Assembly: GCA_002421005.1 (NCBI GenBank)
Contig: DIJC01000014.1
Span: 462,145-511,368 of the forward strand
DNA from: Enterobacteriaceae bacterium UBA5654
GTDB lineage: Bacteria > Pseudomonadota > Gammaproteobacteria > Enterobacterales > Enterobacteriaceae
Direction: 5' to 3'
Length of the DNA: 49,224 bases
Part shown: positions 1-8,072 of the stretch, in pieces
How positions within the stretch are numbered: position 1 is the first letter of the stretch
Layout: each line of letters starts with the position of its first letter
Notes under the pieces: generated by a model
The model's input: only the letters and a program-made list of their open reading frames with translations
What the model was told of the DNA's origin: nothing
Database searches by the model: none
Made by a program: the position numbers and the translations under genes

Positions 1-11
1 CCTCTCCCCGA

Positions 12-125
12 CCCTCTCCCCGCGGGAGAGGGAGAAAGACAGCCTTTTCCCTGTCATGGAGAAAGGCGCTCAAACGTATCCCCCGGACCGTCCCCTCTCC
101 CTGCGGGAGAGGGTTAGGGAGAGGG
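12..125. repeat. REP-like palindromic repeats
   Basis: Two CCCTCTCCC / GGGAGAGGG hairpins lie at 12-32 and 93-113; the second is followed by a further partial GGGAGAGGG at 117-125. They sit just downstream of dedD (leftward), between it and the next gene off the window. The same unit recurs at 15281-15517. Such GC-rich palindromes are typical extragenic repeats of Enterobacter-like genomes and probably form hairpins at transcript 3' ends. Confidence 0.75.
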
Positions 126-127
126 CG

Positions 128-838
128 TTAGTTGACGCCGTAGTTCATCACCACACCGTTCAACCCGGAAATTTGATTCAGCTCGCCCAGCGAACTTTTC
201 AGCTTATCCTTCGACGCGTCTGGCCCCACCAGAATGCGGGTGATTTTACCCTGAACCGGCGTGGAAGGCGATGTATAAACCCGATACCCCGCCCCGCGCA
301 ATTTGCTGACGATCTCACTCACCTTGTCAGCATTTTTCAGCGCACCGAGCTGGACAACATATGCCTTGCCGGTCGGCGCAGGTTTCTCTTCAGCAGCCGG
401 TTTTTCCTGCGGCGCAGGTTTTGTCGGCGGAGGCGCTTCAGCCGCCGCCGCTAACTGCTCGCTGGTTTTGTCCCGCTGCGGTTTGGTCTGCGGTTTATCT
501 ACGGGTTTAGGTTTTGGCGGTTCAGGTGCCACCGGGATCTGATCGATATCCGCACCGCTGTTCGCCGCAAGGCGGGATGGATCTAATGTCGGTGCCGCCG
601 CATCGCCTGCTCTCACCTCTTCCGCTGCACCTTCCGGCGGCTGGGCGGGTAGCGCCTGGGTTGCCGCTGGCAACATATCCGGCTCGTCGCGGTCGCCGGG
701 TTTCGGCACCAGCGGAATGGCGGCGAACTCATCCTGATAATGCTTTTTCTGGCCGTCAAGCAGCCCAGGCAGGACAATGACGCCCAGTGCAACCAGGACA
801 ATCGTGCCGACTAAACGGTTCTGAAACTTACTCGCCAC
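128..838 (-). CDS. dedD: DedD, SPOR-domain cell division protein
   Basis: A 236-residue inner-membrane protein that binds septal peptidoglycan and helps cell constriction. Residues about 9-27 form one hydrophobic N-terminal membrane anchor. A long Pro/Ala/Lys-rich periplasmic linker follows (about 45-150). The C-terminal SPOR domain (about 155-230) starts at the GKAYVVQLGAL motif and binds denuded glycan. E. coli DedD is about 220 residues; the extra length is in the low-complexity linker. The start codon lies inside the end of folC (11-bp overlap), so the two are probably translationally coupled in the accD-folC-dedD leftward operon. Family assignment rests on the SPOR motif and the conserved gene order. 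Confidence 0.95.
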   Translation of the reverse strand: MASKFQNRLVGTIVLVALGVIVLPGLLDGQKKHYQDEFAAIPLVPKPGDRDEPDMLPAATQALPAQPPEGAAEEVRAGDAAAPTLDPSRLAANSGADIDQIPVAPEPPKPKPVDKPQTKPQRDKTSEQLAAAAEAPPPTKPAPQEKPAAEEKPAPTGKAYVVQLGALKNADKVSEIVSKLRGAGYRVYTSPSTPVQGKITRILVGPDASKDKLKSSLGELNQISGLNGVVMNYGVN

Positions 839-2096
839 CGGATCCCCCCGCCTCCATTTCTTCCATTACGTGCGCTACCGTGTGGAACGATCCACACACC
901 AGCACGGTGTCTTCTGGCTTCGCATCCGCCATTGCGGCGTGCCATGCCTGCGCTACTGTGACATACATTGCGCCGTCAGGTAAATGCGCCAGCAACTGCT
1001 CTGCCGTTGCGCCGCGCGGCCCTTCCAGCGGTGCGCAGTACCAGCGGTCAACCACGTCGCTAAGACAGGCCAGCGTGCCTGCGATATCTTTATCATGCAG
1101 CATACCAATGACCGCCAGAACGCGCCCGGTTTTTGGTAGCGTTTTGAGACGTCCCGCCAGGTACGCCGCCGCGTGTGGATTGTGGGCGACGTCGAGGATC
1201 AAACGCGGTGATTCACTGACTATCTGAAAACGTCCCGGCAAAATCGCTCCGGCGATGCCGTCACGGACCGCCTGCTCGCTGACCGCAAGTTGACTGGCGC
1301 GCAGCGCGGCCAGCGCGGTGGCGGCGTTAGGCTGCGGCACCTGCGGTAACGGTAAGTTGTTCAGTTCACCCCCGGCATCGACAAAACGCCAGCCCTGCCC
1401 GCTCACCTCATAACGCCAGTCGGCATCGCGGCGCAGCAGCATTGCGCCCTTCTCGTGCGCGACGTCCGCTATCGACTGCGGCATTTCCGGCTCGCCGACG
1501 ATCGCCGGTTTGCCCGCACGGAAGATACCGGCTTTTTCGCGCCCGATGCTTTCGCGATCCGGCCCCAGCCAGTCGGTATGATCGAGGGCAATGCTGGTGA
1601 CGACGGAAACGTCAGCATCCACCATATTGGTGGCATCCAGCCGTCCACCCAGCCCGACCTCAAGGATCACCACGTCCAGCGCAGCCTGTTTAAACAGCCA
1701 CAGCGCCGACAGAGTGCCGTATTCAAAATAGGTCAGAGAGATGTCGCCCCGCGCGGCTTCAATGGCGGCAAACGAAGCCGTATGCGCCGCTTCCGGCAGT
1801 TCTGCGCCCTGAACGCGCACCCGCTCGGTGTAGCGGACCAGGTGCGGCGAACTGTAGACGCCGGTTTTGTAGCCCGCCGCCGTCAGGATGGATTCCAGCG
1901 TCCGGCAGGTGGTTCCTTTGCCGTTAGTCCCTGCTACGGTGAACACAAACGGGGCGGGCTTCAGTACATCCAGGCGGGCAGCCACCTGGCTTACGCGCTC
2001 AAGCCCCAGATCGATGGTCTTCGCGTGCAGATTTTCCAGATAAGAAAGCCACGTAGCCAGGGGCGACGTGGCGTGAGGGATAAGTTCTTTTTCCAT
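828..2096 (-). CDS. folC: Bifunctional folylpolyglutamate/dihydrofolate synthase
   Basis: Cytoplasmic Mur-ligase-family enzyme that adds L-glutamate to dihydropteroate (making dihydrofolate) and then extends the glutamate tail of folates using ATP. The ATP-binding loop GTNGKGT is at residues 56-62, and the central ligase part contains the conserved run around EVGLGGRLDATN. The ATG at 2096 gives 422 residues, the E. coli length, and restores the family N-terminus (SPLATWLSYLENLH); a longer reading frame to 2225 runs into the accD end region and is not conserved. It is 70 bp downstream of accD and overlaps dedD. Confidence 0.97.
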   Translation of the reverse strand: MEKELIPHATSPLATWLSYLENLHAKTIDLGLERVSQVAARLDVLKPAPFVFTVAGTNGKGTTCRTLESILTAAGYKTGVYSSPHLVRYTERVRVQGAELPEAAHTASFAAIEAARGDISLTYFEYGTLSALWLFKQAALDVVILEVGLGGRLDATNMVDADVSVVTSIALDHTDWLGPDRESIGREKAGIFRAGKPAIVGEPEMPQSIADVAHEKGAMLLRRDADWRYEVSGQGWRFVDAGGELNNLPLPQVPQPNAATALAALRASQLAVSEQAVRDGIAGAILPGRFQIVSESPRLILDVAHNPHAAAYLAGRLKTLPKTGRVLAVIGMLHDKDIAGTLACLSDVVDRWYCAPLEGPRGATAEQLLAHLPDGAMYVTVAQAWHAAMADAKPEDTVLVCGSFHTVAHVMEEMEAGGSGGE

Positions 2097-2130
2097 GATG
2101 CCCGCAACGTTTAACGGTGAAGAAAAGCAA

Positions 2131-2156
2131 AAGGGCAGCGCCGTCTGGCCCTGCCC
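2131..2156 (-). terminator. Hairpin between accD and folC
   Basis: Read leftward, GGGCAG (2151-2156) pairs with CTGCCC (2133-2138), followed by a T-rich run. It resembles a weak intrinsic terminator or attenuator between accD and folC. Because folC and dedD follow closely, read-through is likely. Function is inferred only from structure. Confidence 0.5.
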
Positions 2157-2166
2157 CTGTGCATTA

Positions 2167-3081
2167 TCAGGCCTCGATTTCCTGATCCGGTACCGGCGGT
2201 ACCACCACGTCTTCACGCGGGGCATCCGGGTCAGGTGCCGGAAGGTTCATCAGCTTCGCCAGAATGCTGGCCAGCTTCAGGCGCATTTCCGGGCGGCGGA
2301 CGATCATATCAATCGCCCCTTTTTCAATCAGGAATTCGCTGCGCTGGAAGCCAGCCGGCAGTTTTTCACGCACGGTCTGTTCGATAACGCGCGGGCCAGC
2401 AAAGCCTATCAGCGCTTTTGGCTCGGCGATGTTGAGATCGCCCAGCATCGCAAAACTTGCCGAAACGCCGCCCATTGTCGGGTCGGTCAGCACGGAAATA
2501 TACGGCAGACCGCGCTCCTGCATTTTTGCCAGCGCCGCAGAGGTTTTCGCCATCTGCATCAGCGACATCAGCGCTTCCTGCATACGCGCGCCGCCGGAAG
2601 CGGAGAAACACACCAGCGGACAGTTGTCCTCGAGCGCCTGCTCGACTGCACGCACGAAGCGCGCACCAACAACCGACCCCATTGAACCGCCCATAAAGGC
2701 AAATTCAAAGGCGGCAGCAACGATCGGCATGTCGTAAAGCGTGCCTTTCATCACCACCAGCGCGTCTTTTTCGTCAGTTTCTTTCTGCGCTGACGCCAGA
2801 CGGTCTTTATACTTTTTGGAATCTTTGAACTTCAGAATGTCTTTTGGCTCAAGCTCGCTTCCAAGCTCTACCAGCGAACCTTCATCCAGCAGGCTATGCA
2901 GGCGATTACGCGCTGACATTCGCATGTGGTGGTCGCATTTCGGACATACTTCAAGATTGCGCTCCAGCTCGGCACGGTAAAGTACCTGACCACAGCTGTC
3001 GCATTTCGTCCACACCCCTTCAGGGATACTGGCCTTACGGGTGGGGGTGATATTGCTTTTAATTCGTTCAATCCAGCTCAT
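2167..3081 (-). CDS. accD: Acetyl-CoA carboxylase carboxyltransferase beta subunit
   Basis: The beta half of the carboxyltransferase that moves CO2 from carboxybiotin to acetyl-CoA to make malonyl-CoA, the first committed step of fatty acid synthesis; it works as an alpha2beta2 complex with AccA. The four-cysteine zinc ribbon is intact (C27, C30, C46, C49), followed by the crotonase-like carboxyltransferase core with the FSASGGARMQE motif and a PTMGGVSASFA segment. The ATG at 3081 gives 304 residues, as in E. coli; an upstream in-frame start at 3165 would add an unconserved 28-residue tail. Stands 143 bp from dedA, so it may have its own promoter. Confidence 0.98.
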   Translation of the reverse strand: MSWIERIKSNITPTRKASIPEGVWTKCDSCGQVLYRAELERNLEVCPKCDHHMRMSARNRLHSLLDEGSLVELGSELEPKDILKFKDSKKYKDRLASAQKETDEKDALVVMKGTLYDMPIVAAAFEFAFMGGSMGSVVGARFVRAVEQALEDNCPLVCFSASGGARMQEALMSLMQMAKTSAALAKMQERGLPYISVLTDPTMGGVSASFAMLGDLNIAEPKALIGFAGPRVIEQTVREKLPAGFQRSEFLIEKGAIDMIVRRPEMRLKLASILAKLMNLPAPDPDAPREDVVVPPVPDQEIEA

Positions 3082-3224
3082 TGATAACCTTTCTGCCTGA
3101 ACCTGGTCGATGCCAGTTTTGTCCGACGGGGCGAATCTGGCCCCGCCTGACCATGAATGTTGCACATTAAAACATAACGGTTCGCAAGTTGGGATAAAAA
3201 AGTGGTCGAACCGCCGTTAAGACG

Positions 3225-3884
3225 TCATTTTGCCTGCTTCGATGCCGCGCGTTTATGGCGGATAATTTCCACCACACCGGGCAGTATCGACAGCACAATG
3301 ATCGCCACGATCAGTAACTTAAGATTTTCCTGTACCACAGGCAAATCGCCAAACAGGTAGCCTGCATAGGTAAAGAGGATCACCCACAGCAGCGCGCCCG
3401 CCACGTTGTACGCGGCGAAATGACGATAGGACATATGCCCCATTCCCGCCACGAACGGCGCAAAGGTGCGAACGATTGGCACAAAACGCGCCAGAATAAT
3501 CGTTTTACCCCCGTGCTTATTGTAGAACGCGTGGGTTTTGTCGAGATAACTGCGACGGAAAATTTTTGAGTTCGGGTTACTGAACAGCTTATCGCCGAAC
3601 AACCGGCCAATCGTGTAGTTGACCGCATCGCCCAGCACCGCAGCCACAATCATCAGTACCACCATCAGATGGACGTTCAGATCGTTAGTCGGCAACGCGG
3701 ACAGCGCCCCGGCCACGAACAGCAGCGAATCCCCTGGCAGAAACGGCGTCACCACCAGACCGGTTTCGCAAAACAGAATCAAAAACAGAATCGCGTAAAC
3801 CCAGATGCCGTACTCGGCAACCAGCTCCGCCAGATGTACATCAATATGCAGAATGAAATCGACCAGAAAGTAAATCAGATCCAT
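3225..3884 (-). CDS. dedA: DedA family inner-membrane protein
   Basis: A 219-residue polytopic membrane protein of the DedA/VTT family, implicated in membrane lipid flipping, envelope homeostasis and proton-motive force. It shows several hydrophobic stretches, the conserved acidic segment FCETGLVVTPFLPGDSLL (about 38-56) and the R-F-x-P-x-V-R-T segment (about 136-143) that mark the family. It follows truA by 28 bp in the pdxB-usg-truA-dedA leftward gene order. The name is positional plus family; the transported substrate cannot be read from sequence. Confidence 0.95.
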   Translation of the reverse strand: MDLIYFLVDFILHIDVHLAELVAEYGIWVYAILFLILFCETGLVVTPFLPGDSLLFVAGALSALPTNDLNVHLMVVLMIVAAVLGDAVNYTIGRLFGDKLFSNPNSKIFRRSYLDKTHAFYNKHGGKTIILARFVPIVRTFAPFVAGMGHMSYRHFAAYNVAGALLWVILFTYAGYLFGDLPVVQENLKLLIVAIIVLSILPGVVEIIRHKRAASKQAK

Positions 3885-3912
3885 ATTGTTAAATGCCTTT
3901 ATGCAATCACAA

Positions 3913-4725
3913 TTAGTCCGCTAAAAAGAGCGGGCCCATCGGCATCACCGGCAGGTCGAAATGATCCGGGTAATCTACCGCGACCAGATACAGCCCTTCC
4001 GCTTTTGCCGTCGCTGCCGCAAGCGTCCTGTCTTTTGCAGCAAGCAGTTCTGCTATCCAGCTCTCTGGCTGGTTTTGGGCACCTACTTCCATCAGGCTAC
4101 CGACAATGTTCCTTACCATATGATGTACAAAGGCATTCGCTTTGATATCCACCACCACATACGCGCCGTAACGCTCCACGTGAATATGCATCACGTTGCG
4201 CCACGGCGTGCGCGACTGGCACTGCACCGCGCGGAACGAGGTGAAGTCGTTCTCCCCCAGCAGCGACTGGGCCGCACGGTGCATCCGCGCGGCATCCAGC
4301 GGCTGATGATAGTGCGTCACGCCCTGGCTTAATACCGCCGGACGCAGGCGGTGATTATAAATGACATAGCGGTAATGGCGTGCCGTGGCACTGAAACGCG
4401 CATGAAAATCATCCGGCACATGTTTAACCCAGCGCACGGCAATGTCACCAGGTAAATTCGCATTTACGCCCAGCGTCCAGGCCGCATCTTTACGCACGGC
4501 ACGCGTTTCAAAATGGACGACCTGACCGGTGCCGTGAACGCCCGCGTCGGTCCGCCCGGCACAGAAGACGTTGATCGGCTCGTTAGCCACCTGCGAAAGC
4601 GCTTTTTCCAGTTTCTCCTGCACGCTGCGCACTTCATTCTGGCGCTGCCAGCCGTAATATTTGCTACCGTCATATTCAATGCCGAGCGCAATTTTTATTA
4701 CCGGCTGCTGCTGAACATCCGCCAT
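3913..4725 (-). CDS. truA: tRNA pseudouridine(38-40) synthase
   Basis: Converts uridines 38, 39 and 40 of the tRNA anticodon arm to pseudouridine, which helps keep the reading frame and supports attenuation control of amino acid operons. The catalytic aspartate is D60 in the motif AGRTDAGVH (56-64). The protein is 270 residues, the E. coli length, and ends in the conserved PMGPLFLAD. Its ATG begins 2 bp after the usg stop codon, so it is almost certainly co-transcribed with usg and dedA. Confidence 0.98.
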   Translation of the reverse strand: MADVQQQPVIKIALGIEYDGSKYYGWQRQNEVRSVQEKLEKALSQVANEPINVFCAGRTDAGVHGTGQVVHFETRAVRKDAAWTLGVNANLPGDIAVRWVKHVPDDFHARFSATARHYRYVIYNHRLRPAVLSQGVTHYHQPLDAARMHRAAQSLLGENDFTSFRAVQCQSRTPWRNVMHIHVERYGAYVVVDIKANAFVHHMVRNIVGSLMEVGAQNQPESWIAELLAAKDRTLAAATAKAEGLYLVAVDYPDHFDLPVMPMGPLFLAD

Positions 4726-4727
4726 GA

Positions 4728-5738
4728 TTACAGGTACTCCTGCACCAGTTTCTCCGCAATTTTCACCGCCATCAGCGCGCCGCCAAAGCGAACGTTATCG
4801 GCGACGGACCAGAACTGGATCTGCTCCGGCATACCGTAATCATTACGCACGCAGCCGATGGACAGATGCGCACTGCCGGATGCGTCGCCGACCGGGGTCG
4901 GGAATGCCCCCTCTTCAGACAACACCGTATCTTCGCCAAGGGAGAAGGCATCACGCGCTTCTTCTGCCGCCAGTGGGCGCATGGCTTCAAAGCTGACCAA
5001 TTGCGCATGGCCGTAAAAGACCGATGAACGCACGCAGCTTGCAGAGACCATTAAACCGTCATCCTGTAAAATTTTGCGGACCTGATCGACAATGATGCGC
5101 TCTTCACGCACGTTGCCTTCGCGGTCCGGCAGCAGCGGCAGCAGGTTAAACGCTAGCTGGCGGCCAAAGAAATCGTCTTCATCAACAGGCATCCCGTTGA
5201 GCAGTTTTGCACTCTGCCCGGCCAGCGCATCAACGGCCTTTTTGCCCTGCGCGGAGGCAGAAAGCAGGCTGGTAACGGCGATGCGCGACAGTCCACCGAC
5301 ATCAATCAGCGGCTTAAGCGCTACCAGCAACTGGCTGGTGAGGCTATCGGGGACGGCAATAATATTGCGGTTGCGGTAATCGGCCAGCACGAAGGGATTG
5401 ACCTCCGGCACCACCAGCGGGACGTCCGGCTCCAGCGCAAACAGACCGCTGGTATCGATGACCAGACATCCGGCATTGGCCGCTTCTTCCGCGTAGGTCG
5501 CCGCCGCGTCGCTGCCCGCAGTGAAGAAAGCCAGTTGAACCTGCGTCCAGTCAAACTCTGCGGCGTCCTGAACGCGCACGGTTTTACCCCCGTAGCGCAG
5601 GGCCTCGCCCGCGCTTTCACTGCGCGCCAGGGCATACAGTTCCCCGACCGGGAATTCACGTTCAGCAAGGGTTTCAAGCAGGGCTTCGCCTACGGTGCCC
5701 GTAGCGCCCAGTACGGCAATATTCCAGCCTTCAGACAT
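4728..5738 (-). CDS. usg: Usg, aspartate-semialdehyde dehydrogenase-like protein
   Basis: A 336-residue homologue of aspartate-semialdehyde dehydrogenase. The N-terminal NADP-binding loop is present (VLGATGTVGEALL, residues 9-21). Where true enzymes carry the active-site cysteine, this protein reads AVPDSLTSQLL, with no cysteine, as in E. coli Usg. It is therefore probably not a dehydrogenase in the lysine/threonine pathway, and its real role is unknown. It lies between pdxB (62 bp upstream) and truA (2 bp downstream), a linkage conserved across enterobacteria. Confidence 0.93.
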   Translation of the reverse strand: MSEGWNIAVLGATGTVGEALLETLAEREFPVGELYALARSESAGEALRYGGKTVRVQDAAEFDWTQVQLAFFTAGSDAAATYAEEAANAGCLVIDTSGLFALEPDVPLVVPEVNPFVLADYRNRNIIAVPDSLTSQLLVALKPLIDVGGLSRIAVTSLLSASAQGKKAVDALAGQSAKLLNGMPVDEDDFFGRQLAFNLLPLLPDREGNVREERIIVDQVRKILQDDGLMVSASCVRSSVFYGHAQLVSFEAMRPLAAEEARDAFSLGEDTVLSEEGAFPTPVGDASGSAHLSIGCVRNDYGMPEQIQFWSVADNVRFGGALMAVKIAEKLVQEYL

Positions 5739-5801
5739 GGTGGTTGACTCCAGAAATAGCGATACTCCCCGCCCCGGTGGGCAGGGAGCTAAAAAACAGA
5801 A

Positions 5802-6938
5802 TTAACGAATGGGGTGATGAACGGCGTTGAAACCGAGCTTGTGCAACAGGTCTGCCGCGTCGGCATCATCACACTGTACGTATAAGGAAGACCACTCGCG
5901 GCGCTCAGAGTAGTTTTTACGCAGCTTGTCGAATTCACCCGGTACGCCAGCGACTTTTCGCAGCGGCGCATCGTCGCGGCGCACATCATACACCAAATGC
6001 ACCAGTCTTTTTAGCGTTGCCTGATCGACCGGCCCGTGTAGCGTAATGCGGCCAAACTCCGGCGCGGGCAGCAGCGTTGCCAGCGCCACCTGCTGACGCT
6101 GACCGATAAACTCGCTGAACGCCTCGAAAACCTGGGTGGTGCCGCGCGCTTTGCCTTCAAGGGTATAGCCCGCGATGTGCGGCGTGCCAATGTCAACGCG
6201 ATCCAGCAGCGCGGTCAGCAGATCCGGCTCCGGCTCCCATACGTCGAGTATCACGCTTAGCGGCTGGTTGTCTTTCAGCCGGGCTAACAGCGCGGCGTTA
6301 TCGACTACCGGTCCCCGACAGGCATTAATCAGAATAGTGCCAGGCTTCAGACGGCGGATCAGCGCATCGTCGGCGAGATGCCACGTTTTATACGGGCCGT
6401 CTTTATAGAGAGGCGTATGGAAAGTTAAGATATCGGCTTCCCGCACCAGCTCTTCCAGCGGGCGGAAATCGCCTTCGTCACCGCTATCGGCACGCGGGGG
6501 ATCGCACAGCAGGGTGCGCACGCCGAACGTCTCCAGACGCTCCGCCAGGCGACGGCCGACATTACCCACGCCCACAATGCCCACCGTGCGCTCGGTCAGG
6601 GTGAAGCCGTCGCGCTCGGCCAGCATCAGCAGCGACGAGAAAACGTACTCCACCACCGCAATGGCGTTGCAGCCGGGCGCGGCGGAAAAACCGATACCTG
6701 CCTGCGCCAGCCACGCCTCGTCAACATGATCGGTGCCTGCGGTGGCGGTGCCGACGAATTTAATTCCCTGCCCTGCCAGCAATGCTTCATTGACTTTAGT
6801 CACCGAGCGCACCATGAGCGCGTCCGCGCCAGCCAGCGCCGCCAGTGGAATGGGACGCCCCGGCACCGCCTGTACCTCGCCCAGACGGCTGAACAGTTCA
6901 CGCGCATAGGGCATATTTTCATCAACGAGGATTTTCAC
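5802..6938 (-). CDS. pdxB: Erythronate-4-phosphate dehydrogenase
   Basis: Oxidises 4-phospho-D-erythronate to the 2-oxo acid in the DXP-dependent pyridoxal phosphate pathway, using tightly bound NAD. The Rossmann loop is GIVGVGNVGRR (120-130), and the catalytic triad of the D-2-hydroxyacid dehydrogenase family is visible as R208, E237 and H254. A C-terminal dimerisation domain follows. The start is a GTG at 6938 that gives 378 residues and begins KILVDENMPYA as in E. coli; the reading frame open to 7025 is not conserved. AGG at 6951-6953 on this strand is a plausible ribosome site. Confidence 0.97.
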   Translation of the reverse strand: MKILVDENMPYARELFSRLGEVQAVPGRPIPLAALAGADALMVRSVTKVNEALLAGQGIKFVGTATAGTDHVDEAWLAQAGIGFSAAPGCNAIAVVEYVFSSLLMLAERDGFTLTERTVGIVGVGNVGRRLAERLETFGVRTLLCDPPRADSGDEGDFRPLEELVREADILTFHTPLYKDGPYKTWHLADDALIRRLKPGTILINACRGPVVDNAALLARLKDNQPLSVILDVWEPEPDLLTALLDRVDIGTPHIAGYTLEGKARGTTQVFEAFSEFIGQRQQVALATLLPAPEFGRITLHGPVDQATLKRLVHLVYDVRRDDAPLRKVAGVPGEFDKLRKNYSERREWSSLYVQCDDADAADLLHKLGFNAVHHPIR

Positions 6939-7042
6939 GATAAAGTACCTGCCTGAAACGAGAGATCGTCCGGCAAGTGTGCCATAATCGCGCCGCCAGG
7001 CATACTTGCAAACCTGGTTCAGCATTACGACCTTAAGGATTT

Positions 7043-8041
7043 ATGATGACGCAACCCATCTCAGGTATGCCCGCGCGCCCTCCGGGTGACGGTCCCGCCA
7101 CGACGTCAGTCGCCGCAGAGCAGCCGCTCTCAACCCAGCAACGTACCGTGCTGGAGCGTTTGATCACGCGCCTGGTCGCCCTCACCCGCCAGCAAAGCGC
7201 TGAAGTGTGGGCGGGTATGAAGCACGATCTGGGACTGAAAAATGAGATGCCGCTGCTGTCGCGTCATTTTCCCGCCGCCGAGCAAAACCTCACCCAGCGG
7301 CTGGATTCCGCCCAGCAGAGCTACAGCAATCGCCAGACCCTGGCGCAACTGACGGAGTTGCTGAACGTCGGCAACAATCGCCAGGCGGTGAGCGATTTTA
7401 TTCGCCAGCAGTACGGGCAGACGGCGCTCAGCCAGCTTTCTCCCGATCAGCTTAAGAATGTACTGACGCTGCTGCAAAATAACGAGCTGTCGATCCCGCA
7501 GCCGCAGCAGCGTCCGGCTACCGACCGCCATCTGCTTCCGGCTGAACACAATACCTTAAATCAGCTGGTGACGAAGCTGACGGCGGCCACCGGCGAATCC
7601 GGGAAGCTTATCTGGCAATCGATGCTGGAACTTTCGGGAGTGAAAAGCGGCGAGTTGATCCCGGCGAAGCACTTTACCCATCTGGTGACCTGGCTTCAGG
7701 CGCGTCAGACGCTCAGTACCCAGACCGCACCGACGCTGCACACCTTGCAGGCGGCGCTTAAGCAGCCGCTGGAGCCGCAGGAGTGGGATCAGTTGCAGGA
7801 TTACCTCCAGCAAACCTGGCAGGCCACGCCGCAGTCAATACTGACCACGGCGCAGGTTCAGGATTTGCTCAATCAGGTGTTTATTCGCCGGGCGGAACGC
7901 GCGCCGGAAATGCGCGATCCGCAGCCTGTTCATCGTCCCTTTGCGCCGCTGTATGACACCGTCAAAATGCTGTCGGCCCGGCCGGGCCTGATGCTGATTG
8001 CGCTTATTGTTGCCTTCCTGATTGTGTGGATGGTGCTTTAA
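7043..8041 (+). CDS. flk: Flk (RflH), flagellar hook-checkpoint regulator
   Basis: A tail-anchored inner-membrane protein known in Salmonella and E. coli to prevent early secretion of the anti-sigma factor FlgM and to couple P- and L-ring assembly to flagellar gene control. The 332-residue protein is mostly a Gln-rich hydrophilic cytoplasmic part with a single C-terminal hydrophobic segment (about 312-331). AAGGA at 7034-7038 precedes the start; the next codon is also ATG, so the start is uncertain by one residue. It is divergent from pdxB with about 100 bp between starts, the conserved arrangement. Confidence 0.92.
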   Translation: MMTQPISGMPARPPGDGPATTSVAAEQPLSTQQRTVLERLITRLVALTRQQSAEVWAGMKHDLGLKNEMPLLSRHFPAAEQNLTQRLDSAQQSYSNRQTLAQLTELLNVGNNRQAVSDFIRQQYGQTALSQLSPDQLKNVLTLLQNNELSIPQPQQRPATDRHLLPAEHNTLNQLVTKLTAATGESGKLIWQSMLELSGVKSGELIPAKHFTHLVTWLQARQTLSTQTAPTLHTLQAALKQPLEPQEWDQLQDYLQQTWQATPQSILTTAQVQDLLNQVFIRRAERAPEMRDPQPVHRPFAPLYDTVKMLSARPGLMLIALIVAFLIVWMVL

Positions 8042-8045
8042 TTCC

Positions 8046-8066
8046 GCGCCCCGTGAGCCGGGGCGC
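8046..8066. terminator. GC hairpin between convergent flk and EIIC genes
   Basis: A perfect 8-bp stem (GCGCCCCG / CGGGGCGC) with a 5-nt loop between the two convergent stop codons. No clear T tract follows on either strand, so termination strength is uncertain. Confidence 0.5.
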
Positions 8067-8072
8067 AGCGAT

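Noticed and set aside
303..542. Long open frames opposite dedD, accD, mnmC and other genes
   Set aside because: They lie antisense or out of frame inside well-supported genes, have biased composition and match no known family.
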